A DNA stretch of 64,000 nucleotides, taken from Romanomermis culicivorax. Taxonomy: Eukaryota; Nematoda; Enoplea; Mermithida; Mermithidae. The stretch spans positions 372,001 through 436,000 of the forward strand of contig CAWUHX010000146.1 of the NCBI GenBank assembly GCA_963922205.1. Reading direction: 5' to 3'. Positions within the stretch are counted from its first letter, which is position 1; every line of letters begins with the position of its first letter. The notes below the pieces were generated by a model that was not told the origin of the DNA, did not search any database, and was given only the letters and a program-made list of their open reading frames with translations. Positions 46,505 to 57,430 of this stretch are shown here, in pieces. The position numbers and the translations under genes were made by a program.

Positions 46505-47991
46505 TGAAGGAAGCATGAAACATCAGAAACATTTCCTCATGTTTAGCTCGATGTACTATGAAAGGTCAGAAACATCTGCGCAGATAAAAGTAGTCGACGG
46601 TGCTATCATCGATGCCAGAGGTCCAATAATCTTCAGAATCAACTCATCTTTTGGAATGCATCCACTAGGATGCTGGATTCTACCTACCGCAGGAGAGCAA
46701 GGCCTTCTAGGAACCAATTTCCTAGTGCACCCAAGCATTCGAGCTATAATAAAGTTTCATGAAAACTTCATCAGAATTGGAGATGTTCAACAAGAACTAA
46801 GTCTAGTTTTAAAACCAATTGAAAAAGCGCCCTATGATGAGGTATTTTCAAATACTTCTATGGGACAAAGTCAAATGCAAATTGTGAAAATTGACAGATC
46901 GCTACCAATTTTGAATATCTCATCATGCTCTGTAAAACTGAATTGTCAAACATGGTTTAACGGGAAAATCTTCCCTTTCACAAATGAAAGTTTTAAAAGC
47001 ATCATAGTTCAGCCCATGAACTTCGGCAAAGAAAATTGTGAATATCCCATCGAACAGAGTCCAATGGTACGACAGGGGCAAATCCCTCCAGACATCACTG
47101 AACGTGATAAAACAAATTCCAAAATTGCAAAAAATGTTATCACAATTGACACCAGACAATCTCAGAAAGTTTCACTTTTGTGAATAAAACGGTACATGCC
47201 TCAAATGGCATTCGACAATTTTAACGCGCAAGTCAGTGGTCCTCCACAAATGAATTGTCACACACTACTGCATTGAGACTGAATTTTGTATCATTCGTAA
47301 AATATTTACTTTCTACTTCAAAATCGATTCATTTTTTATATATTCTGTTTTCCATTTTATCATCATTGTTTTGATCATTTTGAACTAACCTATAACAGTC
47401 TTTCACAGACTAAAGGTAGCGTATGGCTGATTTGCGAGCTGCGATAAAATTTTTGTTTCGAAACATGCTTTCATGTAATCTACCAGGCAGCAAAGAAACC
47501 ATGACATCGTAAACATTTCAAATTTTTCTATGACTCAACTGTATTGCTGAGATTTCTTCTACAGTTAGGTATTGATCTGCTCAATACCTTTCAAATTTCG
47601 ACTTTCAGAGACTTGGCCAAAAGCATTATACACATTTCTCTAACAAACTTAAAGCTTGCATCTGCTGCAAACTTTCCGATCTGACGCCTCTGTGGCTAAA
47701 GATTCCATTCTGAAATACTGAGGCCTCCGCGGCTATAGACTCCAGTCATCAAAATAAAGACTCTGGTCCTTCCGCTCGAAATCCAGCCTTGGCGATACGT
47801 TCCATAGAAAAAATTTTGTTCTATATATGAGAAAGTGCCAACATTGTTTCAAAGTATCTGATCACTGCTGAAGTCGAATCAAAAGGTCTGCCAAAGAAAG
47901 AAAGATCCTCTGCATCTAAAGAAAAAACTGCTCATTCCCGAAGAGAGAAAATTGGAATTGCTTGAGGCCATTTGCATCAAAGGGGGAGGAG
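46505..47991 (+). pseudogene. Retrotransposon fragment: C-terminal part of an aspartic protease, then 3' end
   Basis: The 222-codon ORF (46,515-47,183) contains GCWILPTAGEQGLLGTNFLV, where LLGTNF matches the (I/L)LGxDF motif of the second half of retropepsins. The active-site half is absent here. A 28-base stretch at its start ('catttcctcatgtttagctc') repeats the DNA just after the protease active site in the minus-strand fragment at 51.3 kb, so both come from one family. A polypurine tract (AAAGGGGGAGGAG) directly precedes the LTR at 47,992. No RT or integrase is present, so this is a deletion derivative. Confidence 0.75.
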
Positions 47992-48567
47992 TGTAGTAGG
48001 GTGCCAATTGACTACAGTGTAAACTCGTCAGTTTTACAAAGTGATTCACAAGAATGCATCCTTCTGGAGCTCAAAGTTGTTCAAAGTTGTCTGAAGGTTC
48101 ACAACATTGAAGATTACACTTGCCGAAGGTTTGTGATAAAATTCAGTTCTCGTTTTTGTTGTGGTCTTGAGCGGTTGTATCTCCTGCTGTCTATCACGAC
48201 ACATAGTGAAGATTGTGAAGGGGTGATTCGCAGAAGTAAGTTTTTGTTTAATAAAATATATAATCCTTTCATCTGTCATAACTAAGGTAGTAGTAAGACC
48301 AATCCAGTATAGGTGTCAAGGACATAGCAAGTTTTGGCATCTGAAAACCTTTAACAACCTGAGCGAAGATCCCTGGATAAATTGACATAGCACTCTCTAC
48401 AAGCCCCTCAATCTCCTGCATATGATTATTATTGCGTTAAATTCTTCAAACACTTCCAGTTTTCCATCTACAGCATTCTGCATGCTCTTCTATGTTCCAT
48501 ACTTCTCTTACTAAAAACACGCGTGACAAATCGTCATAATTGTCTTATTATTTTCTCCTCTACAACA
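47992..48567 (+). repeat. LTR of the TGTAGTAGGG family (3' LTR of the plus-strand fragment)
   Basis: Starts TGTAGTAGGGTGCC right after a polypurine tract and ends CTACAACA (576 bp). An AATAAA is present at about 48,251. It is closely similar to 53,631-54,192 on the other strand. Confidence 0.88.
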
Positions 48568-49387
48568 TATACTGGAAAGGGGTCAAATTTTTTTCTTTTA
48601 TAGACACATTATTCAAGTGTTTTTGAGTTTAAATCAAAATAGAAAAAAAATTGAAATTTTCGAGTCCAATGCCTAATTTACAAGCATTATGGGACAAATA
48701 TTCCAGCAAACTATCGAGTAGCTTAATGATCTTGAATTAGATGAGAAGTCAACTGTCCCAAAAAACATGTTAATCTTTCTGATGTGAAGTGCTGGAAAAC
48801 TTTTTTGGGGGTACTGACATTTTGCGATGCTGGAAAATCAATTTTCCAAACATTTATTTCAATTATAAGATTCGAATTTTCTATTCAAAAATCATAAATT
48901 CTACAAATTTATCATTTAAAAAATTTTAAAACCTGTAATTTATTCGTAAGTTGTCACAAATTTTGCTGAAAAGCTATGAGCAAGAGGAGTAGAAATTTTT
49001 CAAAAATACGTCCACGAAGCTTTTGAATTCTATTTAGGTCAAGAAAGGTACAATCGCCTCAAAATTTTAATAGTTGACTTATCTTTCTCAAAAAATGTGT
49101 CGAGGAAAAAATGTGGATATTCATCAAATAGTAGGATAAATATTGAAAATCATCAATAAGCATGAAATAATACATTTGAGATGATCAAAACTACTAAAGA
49201 TTAAATGGTAAGTGAAGATAGACAAGCTAAAAGAGGCACATGGGCTAGGTAATTAATAATAATTATTATTAAAGTTATAACCACCATGAAGTGGCAGAAA
49301 ATTCTTAGATTTGGACTTTCTAAAATGCATCAAAATGCAACTTTTCTGTATCTAACTCATTGGGGTAAAACCAGTACTGACAACATA
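48568..49387. other. No gene recognised
   Basis: AT-rich sequence without ORFs of note. Confidence 0.55.
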
Positions 49388-49645
49388 CCTATAAGAGGTC
49401 CCACCAGCTGGAGGTAAAACCAAAATTTGAGGGTGGGTGTCCCAGAGTTTTAAAAATTTTGGGGAGTCCCTAAAAATTCGAAAAAAGTTCAAAAATTTTC
49501 CCAAAAAAATCATTTTTTTTAGTTTAGGGGGTGCAGTTGAGTATAGAGTTGACCAAGTTGGGAAGAGCAGTCTGAAATTTGGGTGTAAGGTTCGACTAAG
49601 TCAGGGATGAGGTCCCCCCAAACCCCCTCTCAATTACAGGTATGA
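49388..49645. repeat. G-run repeat family, copy 3
   Basis: Starts 'acctataagaggtcccacca' and closes 'caattacaggtatg', like copy 2. It contains 'gaccaagttggga' and C-runs. Confidence 0.7.
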
Positions 49646-49836
49646 TCTTTTCTGATGATGAGTGATATATAAGATAAGATGTTTAAACAACATTTTTGTA
49701 CAAAAACGACTTGGTGAACATAATGGGAAAATGTTTGAAATGTTTTGTGAAATAGGGAGAAGATCAAGATTAATCATTGCCCAAAAATAAATGATTCAAT
49801 ATTTTTAGAAGCATTGAAAATGACATTTTTTCAGTG

Positions 49837-50186
49837 TTAAGGCCCTGCTATAGTTTGACGGCCAGTGCCAGCCATCACTGTAGAAAGTATAGTACCTCAT
49901 AGCTGGCGCCAGTTGTCAATTTTGATTCAATCGAAATTTCTGAACTATCCCTAGCTGTCATGTATGTTATAACGTATGAATTATGGTGCGAAAAATGCAT
50001 CTTGGTGTTTTATCATTTTTTCCTAGGTTTGCAGTAGGTATCTCACATCTGGCACCAGATCAAGTATAGCAGCAAAAATTTGCAACCAGTGACAACCATC
50101 ACCAGCTGGCACTGGTTTAAAAATATTTCATCCAGCCCCATCCAGCCCAGACTGGCTCCAGCCCTCGAAGTATAGCAGCGCCTTTA
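49837..50186. mobile_element. 344-bp MITE, AGGCCCTGCTATA ends, TTA duplication
   Basis: The element 49,840-50,183 starts AGGCCCTGCTATAG and ends, inverted, AGGCGCTGCTATAC. It has further inverted similarity inwards (ggccagtgccagcc / ggctggagccagtc). TTA flanks both ends (49,837-49,839 and 50,184-50,186). The TTA duplication points to PIF/Harbinger, though the TIRs differ from those of the 16.9-kb element around it. Confidence 0.88.
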
Positions 50187-51216
50187 TGTGTAGAACAAGT
50201 TACTCATACAAACCTTTGAATCAAATGAAATACAAGAAAACTAGATTCTGAAGATTTTTCCAATAAAATTGAGCAAATTAATTGAGTTTTGAGTGATTAA
50301 CCAAAAAATTTTCTATGCAAAGCCAAAATTGTTTATCCAAATTGCACATCTCAACCTGGCTTGTGCAAGAGAATCCAGACTCATATTGACCTAAACGTTA
50401 AAAAATATTTTTTCAATGTAGGCGTGGCCTAACAGAAATTTTTCCATGACTCCGTGGCCACGCCTTTATGGACAAGAATGATTGGCTATTATAGAAATAA
50501 TGTTCGCCATGCATGAAATCGATAATATGTTTTTCCTTGCAGGATTCCCTGCCGTTCTCCATTTCTATTTATAGATATTCATGTGGAGATTGGTTGGGCC
50601 AGAAAATAGAAAAAGAGAGATATTTGGGACAGAAAGAATAGGAGAAAAGTGCAGTGCATAAACAAAACAATATCTGTAAACCTGATATCCCTAATTAGAT
50701 TTTTTGATTTAAAACAGAAAAATGTTTCCAAAAATAGTGAATGTAAAATATAAAAACCCTTTTACATTGATATTAACTCTTTTGTGGGCAGTGATGCTGG
50801 AATGTTTTGAACGTTCACTTAACAAATAAGCCTTTTTCAATCAGAACAGAAGTGATGTAAATAATTACGATGACCACCTAAATTGTTCAACAAGGACTAA
50901 TAAGAAAAATTTGAAAACTCATGACAGAATTAATAATTCTGAGTTTGAGATCAATATAAATTCAACCAAGTGCATGTACAAGAAGTCACTTTTCCCCCAA
51001 GAGCGCTTTAAATCAAACATTGATTTTCGTTTTTCCCCTGTGGGAATTCCCCTGTATTCCCCAAAATTTTCAAATTCCATTTCCCCGAAAATAGACAAAG
51101 GTTGTTTAAATTGCATTTCATAAATTGCTAATTTTTCTTAAAAATGTTGTAAATTGTAAGGTTCAGAAAAATTTTTCCACAAAAGTTCGCACAAAATTCA
51201 CACCATAATAGAAATT
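50187..51216. other. No gene recognised
   Basis: Two opposed ORFs at 50,911-51,123 are open on both strands and show no motif. Confidence 0.5.
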
Positions 51217-51282
51217 ATAGTCTGTTTTTTATAAAATACTTCCAATTAGAAAAGTGACACAAATCAGTATCATTGTCAAAAC
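51217..51282. mobile_element. Truncated TATAGTCTG-family MITE
   Basis: Matches the first ~65 bp of the MITE at 8,015 ('attatagtctgttttttata', 'agtgacacaaatcagta'), then stops abruptly at the retrotransposon protease sequence. Confidence 0.8.
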
Positions 51283-53630
51283 CCAAAGAACGTCGAGCTA
51301 AACATGAGGAAATGACTGAACATTGAGCACTGGTATCAATCAAGGCTTTTGTTTTGGTTTTTTGGATTTCAGCATTGACATGAAAAGCTCATGTAGGAGC
51401 GAATAAGCTCAGAAGTTTGATGTCTTTTTGTGAACATTCTTCGATTCAACATATGCTCAATCTTGTGATCCACAGTTCAGTAGGTTCTTCGATTGTGAAA
51501 TCTGTGATTCCAGGAGCAATGAAAAAATTTGTAGCTTTAGATGTTTCAGTGGGTTCAAGCATGTTTGCTGTACTAGTCATCGGCTTTATCGGAACAAAAG
51601 GTTTAGGTGAGTTAAGCACCATTTTGGTTTCTGATGGCAAAAATTGTTGCAACAGTTGTGGAGAAGCTACTTGAGTCTGTACAGGCTGTCAGTTGTTCAT
51701 CAGGTAGTAGTAATGCTTCTCGATTATCTTTTCTTGTCGGGATTCGGAATTACAGAGAGAAATGTTTGCCACATCTCTCTGATAGTTTCGATTATAGTAA
51801 TTGTAAAATTGGTTATTTCCGTCAAAATTTTGATTCTGATTGAGCATGTAGTTATGCGTATTTTGTTGATAATGAGAACCCCAATTATTATTATTTTGCC
51901 ACAGTGGATTTGGTTGCTGTTGTCGAGGCTGTGCAGCCTGTGGTTTCAACTGATAGCATTTGGAGCTGTTGTGTTTACACTGACCCTGATAGGTGCAGTA
52001 TTCCGCCGATCAATCATGTGATTGATTTCATTGGAAGTTTCAATTTTGAGAAAAATCCTGTATAGGAATGTTTTCTCTATTTGGGAAATCTGGGCTCATT
52101 GCTCGATTGAATCGCCACCTCGGATTTTTGAAATTATTAGCATTTTGCGAATTTTCTCAGATTCCTAACTTTTCCAGAACACATTTCACGCTTTCCTCGA
52201 TTTCTTTTGTCTTCATTAGAGTCGAATTTTCTTGAAATTGGATGGTATTTCGCTGTCTAGAATCGTCTCTATTTGGGGATTGAGAGTTATCTCTGAAGCG
52301 AGGTTTCGAATCATCTCTAAAACGCGATTGAGATGGTTGGTGTTCCAACGGACTTTCCAGTTTGTTAACCAGTATAGGTTGTTCTACACTCAGTCATTTG
52401 TTTATTCACTGGCTGAATTTTCTGAACTTTTGCCATGGCTATTGCTAAATCAGTAATTGTTTCTACAGTACTGGCATCAATTGAGACTCTGTAAATTTCT
52501 GGCATTTTCCAAAGAAAAGTTGTGATAACTTTTCAATGGCGATACTGAGCACTTCTGTCATAGTACAGTAAATGTATGTAGGTACTGATTCGATTTAAGA
52601 AAGATGATGGATCTTCAGTTTCAAAGGGAGCGATGGACTGGAGCTTGCATTGGAGCGTATCTTGATCGCAATTTGGTGCATTCATACACTTCAAAATCTG
52701 TTTCACTTTGTTGTACAATCGGACATCTCTTATGGTGTTCAGAGCACCATCGCAAGTCAAGCAACACAATGTGTGAAGTTTCACATACTGGGACGCATCA
52801 AGGCCAAACTCATTTTCGAGCATGATGAAGAGTTTCAACACTTATTGATTTTGAGTCAAGTTATCCAATTTTTTTGGGGCTATCTTTTTACAGATAGTCT
52901 TAATTCTCGTTTCGTCATCAGCGAAAGATCTATGCACCTGAGAAGGTTGGATAGATGGAAAATTTATCTGTGAGTTTAGCGCGTTAGAGTGGTCAAACGT
53001 TTGTGTCAGAATGCTCAGATCATCATCATCATCAATTATGCCTTGAAAACTAAGTTGACTTTTTTGACCGCTAATGGCGTTTTTCAGTTTATTTGATTTT
53101 AGAGACTGAGCATAAGAGCTCGTAGGTCTTGCAATATTTTCAATTTCGGGAATGTTTGGTTTTGAAAACTCTCTTTTCTGAGCTCTCATCTCTTCGATTT
53201 CGGTTTTAAACTCATCGAGAGGTTTTTGTTATTGTGTTGCTTTCATAACTATTTTTCTTAAAGTGTTGGTAGTGTCGCCACCGAAATTTATCATTTAGGC
53301 ATCACATTTTTGCATTACATCAATATTCGATGTACGTCTCATTATCAAAGATTTTTCGAGCATCGGTCTCCTTCGGTTTCGGTTTTAGAAAGTTAAATTT
53401 TCGATTTTCAATGGTTTTTGGAAGAGAAGTGATAGATTTGCATTTTCTCAGTCGAAATTTTCTATTTCTTGATCATTGGGATTCGTTAGTTTCTTGTAGA
53501 AACCTTTTTCGTAGCCCAAAGCAGTAAAGTGACGCATGCAGTTTTCCTTCATTTTTTGGGTTGACTATGGTAGTTTTTCGGATTTTCAATTTTTTGCCAA
53601 TCTTCAAACGAGCTGGTATGGTCACCAATT
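51283..53630 (-). pseudogene. LTR-retrotransposon fragment: gag and protease start, broken
   Basis: After the LTR end at 53,631 the minus strand reads a primer-type TTGGTGACC. Next comes a gag-like region in several frames. It includes a helical part (LFIMLENEFGLDASQYVKLH, then QSIAPFETEDPSSFLNRI), an Arg/Asp/Ser-rich low-complexity part, an Asn/Gln-rich part and then a linker. The last codons at ~51,340-51,300 read ALIDTSAQCSVIS, where DTSA is a retropepsin active-site triad variant. Stops and frameshifts occur throughout. The fragment ends where a MITE remnant begins. Confidence 0.75.
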
Positions 53631-54192
53631 TGTGGTATACGAGAAAATAATTAGACAAATATGACGATTTATCGCTCCTGTTTTTAGTGAGAGACGTATG
53701 GAATGTAGAAGAGCGTGCTGAACTGTAGATAGAACACTCCGAGTGTTTGACAAATTTAACGCAACAATAATGGTATGCAGGAGATTGAGGGGCTCGTAGA
53801 GAGCGCTATGTCAATTTATCCAGGGATCTTCACTCAGGTTGTTAAAGGTTTTCAGATGCCGAAATTTGCTATGTCCATGACACCTATACTGGACCAGTCT
53901 TACTACTACTTTAGTTATGACAGATGAATGGATTATATATTTTATTAAACAAAAACTTACTACTGCGAATCGCCCCTTCACAATGTTTACTATGTGTTGC
54001 AATAGACAGGAGGAGATACGACTGCTCAAGACCACAACAAAAATGAGAACTGAATTTCATCACAAACCTTCTGTGAGTGTAAACTTCGATGTTGTGAACT
54101 TTTGGACAACTTTGAACAACTTTGAGCTCTAGAACGATACGTTCTTGTGAATCACTTTGTAAAACTGATGAGTATACACTCGCCCTACTACA
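53631..54192 (-). repeat. LTR of the TGTAGTAGGG family (5' LTR of the minus-strand fragment)
   Basis: 562 bp. On the minus strand it starts TGTAGTAGGGCGAG and ends ACCACA, followed within three bases by TGGTGACC. It is the inverted counterpart of the LTR at 47,992. Confidence 0.88.
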
Positions 54193-55270
54193 TAGATTTT
54201 TGGTGGCAAAAAAAAGGTTTTTCACACAAAAAATTGGAATTTCAGAATGAATTTTGAGCGTTTGTGCCAATTGGCACAACATTTTTGGCTGGTCAAACAC
54301 TAAATTTCCTCGATTTCTAGATGTTGCAGAGACTGAAAATGTGAAAAATTTTTGGCGCTTCACGCTGGGTCAATGAATATAATAATTAATACTTGACCCG
54401 AACGTGAACGAGTTCTCATCAAACACTGTGTTGGTATCATCGCAACAAACTTCATAGGGTGTCAATGACTGATGGATAAAAAAAACTCTGAAAATTCTCT
54501 ATTCATTAAGCACCAGTTAGATTGGGATCTAAAACTGAAATTCACTTTTTGAGTTGGATCGATTCAAATAGGAAAATCAATATCGTTGGAACAATGTTTC
54601 GACCGAAAAGTAGACAATTTTCGACCTTATTTTCTCTAGTGTCGTTACATAGTTGTTTTTATAAATATTCGTAGTCGAAAATTGAATTAAGATGTGAACT
54701 TCGTGAAAAATTCTAGTCATTTAAATTTTCTCAGCATTCCATTTGAGTCGTCGTGAATCATTTTCTTTGCATAGCTTTTTCTTATCTGACTGACATAGCT
54801 AGTTGAGAACGATTTCTACAAAAAATTGATGCGTAAAATTTTTATTACACTTTTGGCCTGAAACCTTTTCGCAGTTTTCGGAGAAATATTTTTTTGCCAT
54901 CGGCTTAAATTTTCTTAGCCTCTTGTGCCAATTCGTACAATTGACCATGCTAAAAAACACTGCCCTTTTCCACAGTTGGGAAAAGGCTGGTGGGAAAAAA
55001 CAGTGGCTCTCAGGAAAAATTTGGTTGCACAGCCCGAAATTTGGTTGATCTGCGCGAAAAAAACCCAGAAAGAAATAGTAGCCAAGCACAAAAATTGGTT
55101 GAAAATTGAAAAAAAATCGGAATTTAAGAAATTCTGCACTTTTTTACGCATTGTTAATTTAAACTCGTCGGGAAGATTTATTTTAGCAATAAATTCGATT
55201 AAAATCGCTGAATGAACAATAATTTTGCAAAAAACCATGATGAAAATGGTTTAAAATTAACAATTCGGTG
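54193..55270. other. No gene recognised (Harbinger element, right part)
   Basis: Chance ORFs on both strands at 54.8-55.2 kb lack motifs. Confidence 0.5.
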
Positions 55271-55275
55271 CAAGG

Positions 55276-55316
55276 AGTGCCCCCTAGGATAGAAAAATTT
55301 CTTTACTAGGGGGCGC
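55276..55316. repeat. Hairpin GCCCCCTAG...CTAGGGGGC
   Basis: 9-base perfect arms around ~20 bases, in the subterminal region of the 16.9-kb element. Confidence 0.7.
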
Positions 55317-55502
55317 GTGAAAAACTACAGTAGGATTGCTAGCGGGGATGTCGATCATCACGCGCGACACCGCTCGCGGTCTGCCCGCTTGGTATATGTC
55401 ACCTCAGAAGCGGGCGAGCGGTTCACGCTCGATTTTGATTGGTCCATTTTTTCTTTTTACTGTAGCGTGACGTGGGAAGTGTGAAGTGACATTCTGCCTT
55501 AA

Positions 55503-55587
55503 GAACGCCAGCTGAAAAGTAAACATCAAGTTTTCCGTGAAACCTATTTTTAGGAAATGTGTGGGTGGCACCCTGAAAGTGCCCAAG
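55503..55587. mobile_element. Right TIR of the tandem-unit element
   Basis: Inverted, this matches the first ~85 bp at 33,851 ('tttcagggtgccaccca', 'ctaaaaatag', 'cagctggcgttctta'). It lies just outside the TAA duplication of the 16.9-kb insertion and is the other end of the interrupted host element. Confidence 0.88.
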
Positions 55588-55734
55588 GTGCTTCTAACAT
55601 TTTATATATATATAAATTCCCAGTTGGTCGACTGTCCAACGAAGTCGACTATACTAATGAAATCAATTTGAACTAGATTATTCCAAATTCCATGACAGTT
55701 TATCGATCCAGGTTTGTGAGATCGTATTGCTTTC
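55588..55734. other. Non-coding spacer
   Basis: Short AT microsatellite at about 55,603-55,611; otherwise nothing seen. Confidence 0.6.
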
Positions 55735-55866
55735 AGCACTCTGCTTAGCCTTGAGCTTAGGCTGGCTTAGGCCTAGGCTTGGTTTAGGCTTAGGCTTAGG
55801 CTTAGGCTTAGGCTTAGGCTTAGGTTTAGGCTTAGGCTTAGGCTTAGGGTTAGGCTTAGGCTTATG
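55735..55866. repeat. Interstitial (TTAGGC)n telomere-like repeat
   Basis: From about 55,781 to 55,864 there are around fourteen nearly uninterrupted TTAGGC units (one TTTAGG, one GGGTTA variant). They are preceded by degenerate ones (gcctaggcttgg). TTAGGC is the canonical telomere repeat of many nematodes. The Leu-Gly-repeat ORF is its by-product. Confidence 0.93.
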
Positions 55867-56820
55867 TGAAAAACATGATAAATTGCAGTACAGTCGGCCT
55901 TGTGGAACAGTTGACTTGTTGTGATGGCCAACTTACTGGGACAGTAGACTTACTTGGATAATAGACCAACTCATGGGACGGTAGACTTACGCCGGACAGT
56001 TGGGCCCGTTTCACTAAAGCTATTTGTCTTGATGCTACAGCTACCGTTCCACAATACTCACTGTCTCATTACAGCCATCAAACTATCAATAGGCGTCCCA
56101 CTAAAGCCAGCTGTCACTTAATGACTGTCTCACTACAGCCACTGTCTCGCAGCAGCCATCAATGATTTTACGTGTGTTTATGTGTCATAGGATAGAATAT
56201 GGATAGAACACCAGTACATTCGACCAGAAATTCCGTAAGCTCGGCCAACTTTTGCAGGAGTATCCATTTGCTTCCAAAATGAAGCAGAACCATAAGAACG
56301 TTCAAAAAATTCTATTTCAGAGCTAGTATGTTTCCTGACTGCAGAGCCGAGGTTTTACTCTCCCTTCCCCCTGATACTTTCGGATTTATGGAGCTACCTT
56401 TGTCTATGGTGGACACTCTTCATTATCGGACTTCGTATCACTAGCTAGCACAAAAGGCTCATTAGAAGACAACGGACAACTGAGCCAACCTAAAAAATAA
56501 TGCATACGAGCTAAATAATTATCAATTTCACGAATCAAATTTTGGTCGCAGGCCGTATCCTGATGATTTTGAAGAAATTCTCTTTTGGCTGCTGCTTCTG
56601 GCTGTCAGCAGTGACATAATGTGGGATTCCATCATAGGATGGCATTTGAGTAGCAATCTTGCCTGTCGTGTACTCGTGGAATTTCATTTATCAATTCTCG
56701 GTAAGTCTCTAATGGTTTTGTACCTTGTTTCCTACATTTTCACGGGTTTCACGGTCCAATTGAATGGTTTCAATTTCGATTTTACTCCTTGGAAAACACT
56801 ACCAGGCGAAACTAACCCTC
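55867..56820. other. No gene recognised; tandem-like words at 55.9-56.17 kb
   Basis: Recurring phrases 'acagtagacttac' (55,900-55,990) and 'ctgtctcactacagcca' (56,060-56,160) form degenerate short repeats. The rest is unassigned. Confidence 0.5.
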
Positions 56821-56825
56821 AAAAA

Positions 56826-56890
56826 TTTGCGTCCCGGACGCGTCCTGGACGCGTCCAGATCGCGTCTAGGTCGCGTCCGGAACGCGTCTT
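56826..56890. repeat. GGACGCGTCC minisatellite, first block
   Basis: The self-complementary word GGACGCGTCC/CGCGTCCNGGACGCG is repeated about five times and is GC-rich in an AT-rich setting. Confidence 0.9.
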
Positions 56891-57145
56891 TTTCGGCAGC
56901 ACAAAGAAAACTTTCATTTTTCTTAGTAATTGACATTCATGCAATAACTGTCAATCATAGTTCTTTTATAATGTGTAGTGGATATGCACTTTGTTTTGAC
57001 CTACAGTATGACAACAGTTGACCTTTCGTTTATATCTGGTAAATAATGTGTGCTTTCTATAGGGAGGTAAGAAGGAAGCCTCAGCCAAATCCTTTGGCTT
57101 TGTGTGACACAAGCACATGGCCTGTCAATTTTATTGTCGGTAAAG

Positions 57146-57243
57146 TGTGGTTTTCGCGTCCTGGGTGCGTCCCGGACGCGTTCTGGACACGTTCTGGACG
57201 CGTTCTGGACGCGTTCTGGACGCGTCCTGGACGCGACCGGGAT
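57146..57243. repeat. GGACGCGTTCT minisatellite, second block
   Basis: About seven units of 'tctggacgcgt', directly followed by ~98-bp satellite units. The ORFs across it (Arg-Val-Leu-Asp-Ala-Phe-Trp repeats) are artefacts. Confidence 0.9.
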
Positions 57244-57430
57244 GGACCGCATCCATTATTTTTTCTGCGATCGAAAACTCCTTCCACCAAAAAAATCATG
57301 AAAATACGCTTGTTTACACCCGGGATTATTTTTTGTGTAAATGACCGCATCCATTGAATTCTCAATAGTCGAAAAGCTCTTCCCCAATAAGACCATTGAA
57401 ATATCTTTGTTTACACACAGGATAATCAGA
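57244..57430 (-). repeat. Two ~98-bp satellite units
   Basis: Shares 'accgcatccattgaattc', 'aaaaaaatcatgaaaatacg' and 'cttgtttacacccgggat' with 63.5-64.0 kb (same strand) and 25.0-25.2 kb (opposite strand). Confidence 0.85.

Larger units (their letters stand above)
38606..55502. mobile_element. 16.9-kb PIF/Harbinger-type element with nested insertions
   Basis: The element proper is 38,609-55,499, flanked by TAA at 38,606-38,608 and 55,500-55,502. Its ends are AGGCGGAATGTCACTTCACG and, inverted, AGGCAGAATGTCACTTCACA. GC-rich subterminal motifs (gcgcgtgatga, ccaagcgggca) are shared by both ends. A 3-bp TAA/TTA duplication, a transposase plus MADF/Myb-type gene pair, and these TIRs define PIF/Harbinger. 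The flanks, once rejoined, rebuild the sequence at the other end of the host element, confirming the insertion. About 8 kb of the interior is later retrotransposon and MITE sequence. Confidence 0.85.

Noticed and set aside
47962..48285. 107-codon ORF, and the similar ones at 53,911-54,363 and 31,624-31,930
   Set aside because: All lie within the LTRs of the TGTAGTAGGG family and start or end at different places in each copy.
54799..55238. Overlapping 96-107 codon ORFs on both strands
   Set aside because: No motif, no splice context, and open on opposite strands at once, as expected of AT-rich chance frames in the Harbinger element.
55727..55924. Leu-Gly-repeat ORF
   Set aside because: A by-product of the TTAGGC array.
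57001..57365. Several overlapping ORFs on both strands with Arg-Val-Leu-Asp-Ala or Arg-Thr-Arg-Pro-Glu-Arg repeats
   Set aside because: They arise from the GGACGCGTCC minisatellite and change frame with each unit variant.
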